Assembly (NCBI GenBank): GCA_963070105.1
Contig: OY718804.1
Span: 7,485,817-7,549,816 of the forward strand
Length of the DNA stretch: 64,000 nucleotides
Direction: 5' to 3'
From: Litomosoides sigmodontis
Lineage: Eukaryota > Nematoda > Chromadorea > Rhabditida > Onchocercidae
Part shown: positions 63,701 to 64,000 of the stretch, piece after piece
How the letters are laid out: the number at the start of each line of letters is the position of its first letter
Position numbering within the stretch: position 1 is the stretch's first letter
Notes under the pieces: model-generated
Databases searched by the model: none
Seen by the model: the letters and a program-made list of their open reading frames with translations, nothing else
Told to the model about the DNA's origin: nothing
Position numbers and translations under genes: made by a program

Positions 63701-64000
63701 TTTATTACTTATTATTTGTGCAATTTATTGTATTATTTGTGTAAATTTCTGGTCAATTTTGCAACTAATGTGTTTCGTAAAATTTTTTTCAGAAATGATG
63801 AAAGTTCTCCCAAACTTGGCCGAGGTATTGAGGAGGCGGTATTATTAGCTGAAGAGTATGCTGTAAAAGGTGTCACTAGGATAATTCTGATCATTAGCGC
63901 AGATGGTACTAGCAGGTATTGTAAACATTGCTCTTGCAAATTTTGACATCAAATGCTATCGAACGAATTATTAAATGATAATTTTCTTTTCATTTCAGCG
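11953..64000 (+). CDS. dig-1: Giant secreted extracellular-matrix protein, DIG-1/mesocentin orthologue (58 exons seen, 3' end outside window)
   Basis: This gene encodes a very large secreted adhesion protein. The spliced exons give a signal peptide, a sushi-like module, two EGF-like modules, 7 Ig and 11 FnIII modules, a third EGF, a giant Asp/Gly/Pro-rich repeat region and four vWFA domains. That order, and a size near 11,770 residues with the C-terminus still missing, match nematode DIG-1 (about 13,000 residues in C. elegans), a basement-membrane protein that holds neurons and the gonad in place. I built the model by eye: every junction is GT..AG, phases agree throughout, and exons 1-44 sum to 6,450 bp, exactly 2,150 codons. 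Least certain are the donor of exon 46 (59590-59660) and the acceptor of exon 19 (22624 or 22627). The start ATG is chosen because it opens a hydrophobic signal sequence next to a strong acceptor. Repeat number may be misassembled or polymorphic. Confidence 0.85.
12146..13684 (+). other. dig-1 intron 1
   Basis: A 1.5-kb AT-rich intron, donor A/GTTAGT and acceptor TGTACAG. I see no nested gene or repeat in it. Confidence 0.7.
13685..13750 (+). CDS. dig-1: dig-1 exon 2: short linker
   Basis: A 66-bp exon, phase 1 at both ends, between TACAG and the donor CAG/GTAACG. It encodes a short linker reading [20 protein letters not shown] with one Cys. It joins in frame to exon 1 and exon 3. No domain is recognisable. 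Confidence 0.65.
13751..17166 (+). other. dig-1 intron 2
   Basis: The longest intron (3.4 kb), AT-rich. It holds a GA microsatellite (15682-15716) and a perfect 10-bp inverted repeat (15501-15527). A 114-codon open frame at 16204-16548 has no coding character that I can see. An unrecognised phase-1 cassette exon here cannot be excluded. Confidence 0.6.
15682..15716. repeat. (GA)n microsatellite
   Basis: GA dinucleotide run inside intron 2. The Ser/Leu-rich minus-strand frame across it is an artefact. Confidence 0.9.
17167..17679 (+). CDS. dig-1: dig-1 exons 3-4: sushi/CCP-like module
   Basis: Exons 17167-17323 and 17453-17679. A Pro-rich lead ([11 protein letters not shown]) precedes a Cys-containing segment. 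The second exon carries the sushi C-terminal signature [12 protein letters not shown], then CTDRRW and TPPKC, where the GY, W and P.C positions match CCP modules. An NMT sequon lies in the middle. The intron inside the module is phase 2 and the outer ones are phase 1. The first half is less typical, with extra Cys, so I call it sushi-like. Such modules mediate protein-protein contacts in secreted proteins. Confidence 0.75.
17961..18080 (+). CDS. dig-1: dig-1 exon 5: EGF-like module 1
   Basis: Single phase 1-1 exon with six Cys in EGF spacing: [12 protein letters not shown], then [12 protein letters not shown] and a closing C. The wording resembles the EGF modules of LDL-receptor relatives. 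Acceptor TTGAAG is weak but the frame and the six-Cys pattern fix it. Confidence 0.85.
18272..18320. repeat. Local tandem duplication in intron 5
   Basis: The sequence TTTCCTTCTGTAGATGC occurs twice about 27 bp apart just before the exon 6 acceptor. The second copy can look like an extra acceptor (CTGTAG). Confidence 0.7.
18345..18449 (+). CDS. dig-1: dig-1 exon 6: EGF-like module 2
   Basis: Phase 1-1 exon from TTGCAG. It encodes a compact Cys-rich module ([12 protein letters not shown], then [10 protein letters not shown]) with six Cys, shorter than a usual EGF and without the calcium-binding start. Confidence 0.75.
18639..19070 (+). CDS. dig-1: dig-1 exons 7-8: Ig domain 1
   Basis: Exons 18639-18762 and 18913-19070. 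Ig hallmarks are the first Cys in [16 protein letters not shown], the core Trp eleven residues later, and the second Cys in [15 protein letters not shown]. The inner intron is phase 2. It carries sequons NIT and NNS. Confidence 0.85.
19314..19766 (+). CDS. dig-1: dig-1 exons 9-10: FnIII domain 1
   Basis: Exons 19314-19481 and 19638-19766. The fibronectin type III pattern is clear: GPGSAPI start, VRWDPP, SYTVYYT, then the [20 protein letters not shown] strand and turn. It is similar in style to the FnIII modules of LAR-type receptors and resembles the later modules of this gene. Confidence 0.88.
20043..20513 (+). CDS. dig-1: dig-1 exons 11-12: Ig domain 2
   Basis: Exons 20043-20166 and 20374-20513, inner intron phase 2. 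The Ig Cys pair lies in [10 protein letters not shown] and [11 protein letters not shown], with Trp in KIAWYTR. Confidence 0.85.
20610..21058 (+). CDS. dig-1: dig-1 exons 13-14: FnIII domain 2
   Basis: Exons 20610-20713 and 20866-21058. Markers are [29 protein letters not shown] and [17 protein letters not shown]. The inner intron is phase 0, as in most later FnIII modules. Confidence 0.87.
21182..21639 (+). CDS. dig-1: dig-1 exons 15-16: Ig domain 3
   Basis: Exons 21182-21330 and 21519-21639, inner intron phase 0. Cys in [18 protein letters not shown] and [10 protein letters not shown] form the Ig pair, with Trp between. Confidence 0.85.
21822..22384 (+). CDS. dig-1: dig-1 exons 17-18: FnIII domain 3
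   Basis: Exons 21822-21955 and 22189-22384. Markers are [30 protein letters not shown] and [19 protein letters not shown]. Confidence 0.88.
22624..23110 (+). CDS. dig-1: dig-1 exons 19-20: Ig domain 4
   Basis: Exons 22624 (or 22627)-22796 and 22954-23110. Two in-frame acceptors three bases apart (TTTCTAG and TAGCAG) would add or drop one codon. Cys lie in [12 protein letters not shown] and [11 protein letters not shown], with Trp in YTWLPF. Confidence 0.83.
23276..23769 (+). CDS. dig-1: dig-1 exons 21-22: FnIII domain 4
   Basis: Exons 23276-23376 and 23562-23769. Markers are [29 protein letters not shown] and [19 protein letters not shown]. Confidence 0.87.
24004..24418 (+). CDS. dig-1: dig-1 exons 23-24: FnIII domain 5
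   Basis: Exons 24004-24104 and 24187-24418. Markers are [31 protein letters not shown] and [19 protein letters not shown]. It follows FnIII 4 directly, the first Fn-Fn pair. Confidence 0.88.
24580..24834 (+). CDS. dig-1: dig-1 exon 25: Ig domain 5
   Basis: The only Ig here encoded by one exon, phase 1-1. Cys lie in [16 protein letters not shown] and [11 protein letters not shown], with Trp in the usual place. Confidence 0.88.
25003..25617 (+). CDS. dig-1: dig-1 exons 26-27: FnIII domain 6
   Basis: Exons 25003-25137 and 25444-25617; the inner intron is phase 1 and later in the fold than in sister modules. Markers are [28 protein letters not shown] and [19 protein letters not shown]. Confidence 0.87.
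25138..25443 (+). other. Intron within FnIII 6
   Basis: About 300 bp of AT-rich intron, with nothing else recognisable. Confidence 0.7.
25737..26345 (+). CDS. dig-1: dig-1 exons 28-30: FnIII domain 7
   Basis: Three exons: 25737-25843, 26013-26162 and 26279-26345, with phase-0 inner introns. Markers are [31 protein letters not shown] and [18 protein letters not shown]. Confidence 0.84.
26535..27240 (+). CDS. dig-1: dig-1 exons 31-32: Ig domain 6
   Basis: Exons 26535-26677 and 27123-27240. Cys lie in [18 protein letters not shown] and [14 protein letters not shown], with the core Trp present. Confidence 0.85.
26678..27122 (+). other. Intron within Ig 6
   Basis: A 445-bp AT-rich intron; no other feature seen. 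Confidence 0.7.
27423..27892 (+). CDS. dig-1: dig-1 exons 33-34: FnIII domain 8
   Basis: Exons 27423-27559 and 27676-27892. Markers are [35 protein letters not shown] and [19 protein letters not shown]. Confidence 0.88.
28146..28922 (+). CDS. dig-1: dig-1 exons 35-36: FnIII domain 9
   Basis: Exons 28146-28317 and 28762-28922, inner intron phase 2. Markers are [29 protein letters not shown] and [19 protein letters not shown]. Confidence 0.87.
28318..28761 (+). other. Intron within FnIII 9
   Basis: A 444-bp AT-rich intron; nothing else recognisable. Confidence 0.7.
29133..29902 (+). CDS. dig-1: dig-1 exons 37-38: Ig domain 7
   Basis: Exons 29133-29302 and 29770-29902. Cys lie in [17 protein letters not shown] and [11 protein letters not shown]. 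Sequons NAT, NIT and NWT are present. This is the last Ig module. Confidence 0.85.
29303..29769 (+). other. Intron within Ig 7
   Basis: A 467-bp AT-rich intron; nothing else recognisable. Confidence 0.7.
30112..30503 (+). CDS. dig-1: dig-1 exons 39-40: degenerate FnIII domain 10
   Basis: Exons 30112-30215 and 30311-30503, phase 1 outside and phase 0 inside as in its sisters. The fold is recognisable from [16 protein letters not shown] and [16 protein letters not shown], but the N-terminal Trp motif (xWxPP) is replaced by VQFTDDLPD. The call rests partly on position and intron phase. Confidence 0.72.
30767..32017 (+). CDS. dig-1: dig-1 exons 41-43: degenerate FnIII domain 11
   Basis: Three exons: 30767-30855, 31664-31789 and 31948-32017. 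Markers are [31 protein letters not shown], then [20 protein letters not shown]. The core Trp of the first half is lost. The first inner intron is enlarged by the 0.5-kb dispersed repeat. Confidence 0.75.
31068..31571. repeat. Copy B of the 0.5-kb dispersed repeat, inside the FnIII 11 intron
   Basis: This 504-bp stretch is nearly identical to 10774-11268, some 20 kb upstream in the same orientation. It lies wholly between the exon ending at 30855 and the exon starting at 31664, so it does not disturb the coding sequence. The flanks of the two copies are unrelated. A 78-codon open frame starting left of it (30973-31209) crosses into it but has no support as a gene. Confidence 0.87.
32169..32320 (+). 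CDS. dig-1: dig-1 exon 44: EGF-like module 3 with acidic tail
   Basis: Six Cys in an EGF-like pattern (CHCAHAC, then [16 protein letters not shown]), followed by [13 protein letters not shown]. The acceptor is GTTACAG ending at 32168; a nearer AATCAG at 32146 is in the wrong phase. It starts in phase 1 and ends in phase 0, the point where the phase-1 module chain stops. Confidence 0.78.
32321..32638 (+). other. Intron before the giant exon
   Basis: A 318-bp AT-rich intron, donor AAA/GTGATT and acceptor CATTTTAG. Confidence 0.7.
32639..58758 (+). CDS. dig-1: dig-1 exon 45: giant 26.1-kb repeat exon
   Basis: One exon of 26,120 bp without a stop or a needed intron encodes about 8,700 residues. 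It starts in phase 0 ([12 protein letters not shown]) and is followed by diverged repeats to 34480, 54 near-identical 144-residue units to about 58296, and then the first two thirds of vWFA domain 1. The repeats are rich in Asp, Gly, Pro, Asn and Ile/Val. A consensus unit has no Cys, Trp or Gln and no N-glycosylation sequon. The donor at 58758 (GATAT/GTGGGT) is fixed by phase: it gives GGDMYGEDR across the junction. By eye G+C here is clearly higher than in the flanking introns. The motif xDGxPLPTDxxGxPV is the mesocentin-type repeat. Its biochemical function is unknown; a long spacer or fibrous arm is my inference. Confidence 0.88.
32779..34480 (+). repeat. Diverged N-terminal repeat zone
   Basis: Eight or so irregular copies of the same motif ([46 protein letters not shown]) with varied spacing and wording. 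The last ones (from about 33800) approach the 72-residue half-unit of the main array. These are older copies that escaped homogenisation. Confidence 0.85.
34916..35005 (+). repeat. 90-bp array insert, copy 1
   Basis: Thirty extra residues ([15 protein letters not shown] then [15 protein letters not shown]) between units 1 and 2. It looks like the two ends of a half-unit with its middle 42 residues missing. Confidence 0.9.
41054..41143 (+). repeat. 90-bp array insert, copy 2
   Basis: Same 30-residue insert. The unit after it carries SYGRPNPD in place of SYGRPIPD, shared only with copy 3. Confidence 0.9.
45464..45553 (+). repeat. 90-bp array insert, copy 3
   Basis: Same insert, 4,410 bp after copy 2 (10 units plus 90 bp), again followed by SYGRPNPD. 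Confidence 0.9.
50738..50827 (+). repeat. 90-bp array insert, copy 4
   Basis: Same insert. The unit after it carries KEGNPIP and EPLLTD, shared only with copy 5. Confidence 0.9.
52124..52213 (+). repeat. 90-bp array insert, copy 5
   Basis: Same insert, 1,386 bp after copy 4 (3 units plus 90 bp), with the same KEGNPIP and EPLLTD neighbours. Confidence 0.9.
56102..56191 (+). repeat. 90-bp array insert, copy 6
   Basis: Same insert, the last in the array; five units follow it. Confidence 0.9.
58396..59056 (+). CDS. dig-1: dig-1 exons 45-46: vWFA domain 1
   Basis: The end of the giant exon (to 58758) and the start of exon 46 (from 58887) encode a von Willebrand A fold: [55 protein letters not shown], then MVVVGK and [17 protein letters not shown]. 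Cys at the start (NCST) and end (KECL) would pair as in matrilin-type domains. The metal site is degenerate: the usual DxSxS is replaced by NVDAF, so metal-dependent ligand binding is unlikely. Confidence 0.82.
58887..59626 (+). CDS. dig-1: dig-1 exon 46: vWFA 1 tail and repeat-relic linker
   Basis: Acceptor TTTTAG at 58886, starting by completing an ATG codon. After the vWFA tail comes a linker with decayed mesocentin-type motifs. The donor is uncertain: GTTATC at 59627 keeps phase 1 and is my choice, but GTGCG near 59591, GTAATT near 59603 and GTGGG near 59650 would also fit. The reading frame ends at a TAA at 59695-59697 if not spliced. Confidence 0.7.
59131..59600 (+). repeat. Degenerate mesocentin-type repeats after the array
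   Basis: Motifs [42 protein letters not shown] and [13 protein letters not shown] keep the order and wording of the array unit but are heavily diverged. They are separated from the array by vWFA domain 1. Confidence 0.8.
59627..60037 (+). other. Intron 46
   Basis: About 410 bp; AT-rich, ending in CTTTCAG. Its left end depends on which donor is used. Confidence 0.55.
60038..60251 (+). CDS. dig-1: dig-1 exon 47: Ser/Thr-rich linker
   Basis: Phase 1 in, phase 2 out. It encodes about 70 residues rich in Ser, Thr and Asn ([19 protein letters not shown]) with no recognised domain. NGEPLTNN echoes the repeat motif [12 protein letters not shown] and NFS sequons are present, and O-glycosylation is plausible. 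Confidence 0.72.
60517..61446 (+). CDS. dig-1: dig-1 exons 48-50: vWFA domain 2 (intact DxSxS)
   Basis: Exons 60517-60715, 60826-61016 and 61245-61446. Markers are [60 protein letters not shown] and IFLVDVGNQ, closing with ELCK. DSSSS matches the DxSxS metal-binding motif, the only intact one of the four. The acceptor at 61244 (CTTTAAG) is required by phase; the stronger-looking TTTCAG at 61222 would hit a TAA at once. Confidence 0.83.
61703..63034 (+). CDS. dig-1: dig-1 exons 51-54: vWFA domain 3 and linker
   Basis: Exons 61703-61813, 61922-62064, 62418-62615 and 62732-63034. A short linker ([20 protein letters not shown]) leads to GVCNRVDFQ and [55 protein letters not shown] and [10 protein letters not shown], closing with ALCSS. 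The metal motif is partly lost (DSSDN). A basic stretch follows, with TTKR/D as a possible dibasic site. Confidence 0.82.
62065..62417 (+). other. Intron within vWFA 3
   Basis: A 353-bp AT-rich intron, donor GG/GTTAAA and acceptor TTTGCAG; nothing else seen. Confidence 0.7.
63152..64000 (+). CDS. dig-1: dig-1 exons 55-58: vWFA domain 4, incomplete at window edge
   Basis: Exons 63152-63296, 63457-63632, 63793-63915 and the first bases of an exon from 63999. Markers are [19 protein letters not shown], then [42 protein letters not shown] and [18 protein letters not shown] replaces DxSxS. I end exon 55 at 63296 because this gives a normal helix-1 join (SPEK-DFRLV); reading on to a later GT at 63348 would add about 17 odd residues. 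The domain and gene continue past the window. Confidence 0.8.

Overview
The window is eukaryotic genomic DNA from a nematode. Introns are AT-rich with GT..AG borders and T-rich TTTYAG-type acceptors, there is a probable spliced-leader acceptor five bases before the start codon, and the single gene present has the architecture of the nematode giant matrix protein DIG-1 (mesocentin). A clade III (spirurid/filarial) worm is my best guess from base composition and intron style, but the sequence alone does not settle the species.

Layout. Bases 1-11940 hold no gene I can support: AT-rich sequence with microsatellites and one copy (10774-11268) of a 0.5-kb duplicated segment. From 11953 to the right edge runs one plus-strand gene that I resolve into 58 exons, the last cut by the window edge. 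The exons splice in one consistent frame: 2,150 residues before the giant exon and about 9,620 after its start, so roughly 11,770 residues in total, without a stop codon reached.

Protein order: signal peptide and furin-like site; sushi/CCP-like module; two EGF-like modules; seven Ig and eleven fibronectin type III modules (Ig-Fn x3, then Ig-Fn-Fn x4); a third EGF-like module with an acidic tail; one uninterrupted 26.1-kb exon (32639-58758); then four von Willebrand factor A domains with linkers. Almost every module is bordered by phase-1 introns, the signature of shuffled extracellular modules.

The giant exon is the striking part. After about 1.7 kb of diverged repeats it carries 54 head-to-tail copies of a 432-bp (144-residue) unit, each made of two related 72-residue halves. 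Six copies of a 90-bp insert interrupt the array, and spacing is otherwise exactly a multiple of 432 bp across 23.4 kb. The copies are almost identical, and shared rare variants show that multi-unit blocks were recently copied. The two halves encode the same 19-residue core with 12 synonymous and no replacement differences, so the protein sequence is constrained. The Cys-free repeat probably forms a long flexible or fibrous arm between the N-terminal adhesion modules and the C-terminal vWFA domains, anchoring tissue to basement membrane; this role is taken from the known function of C. elegans dig-1.
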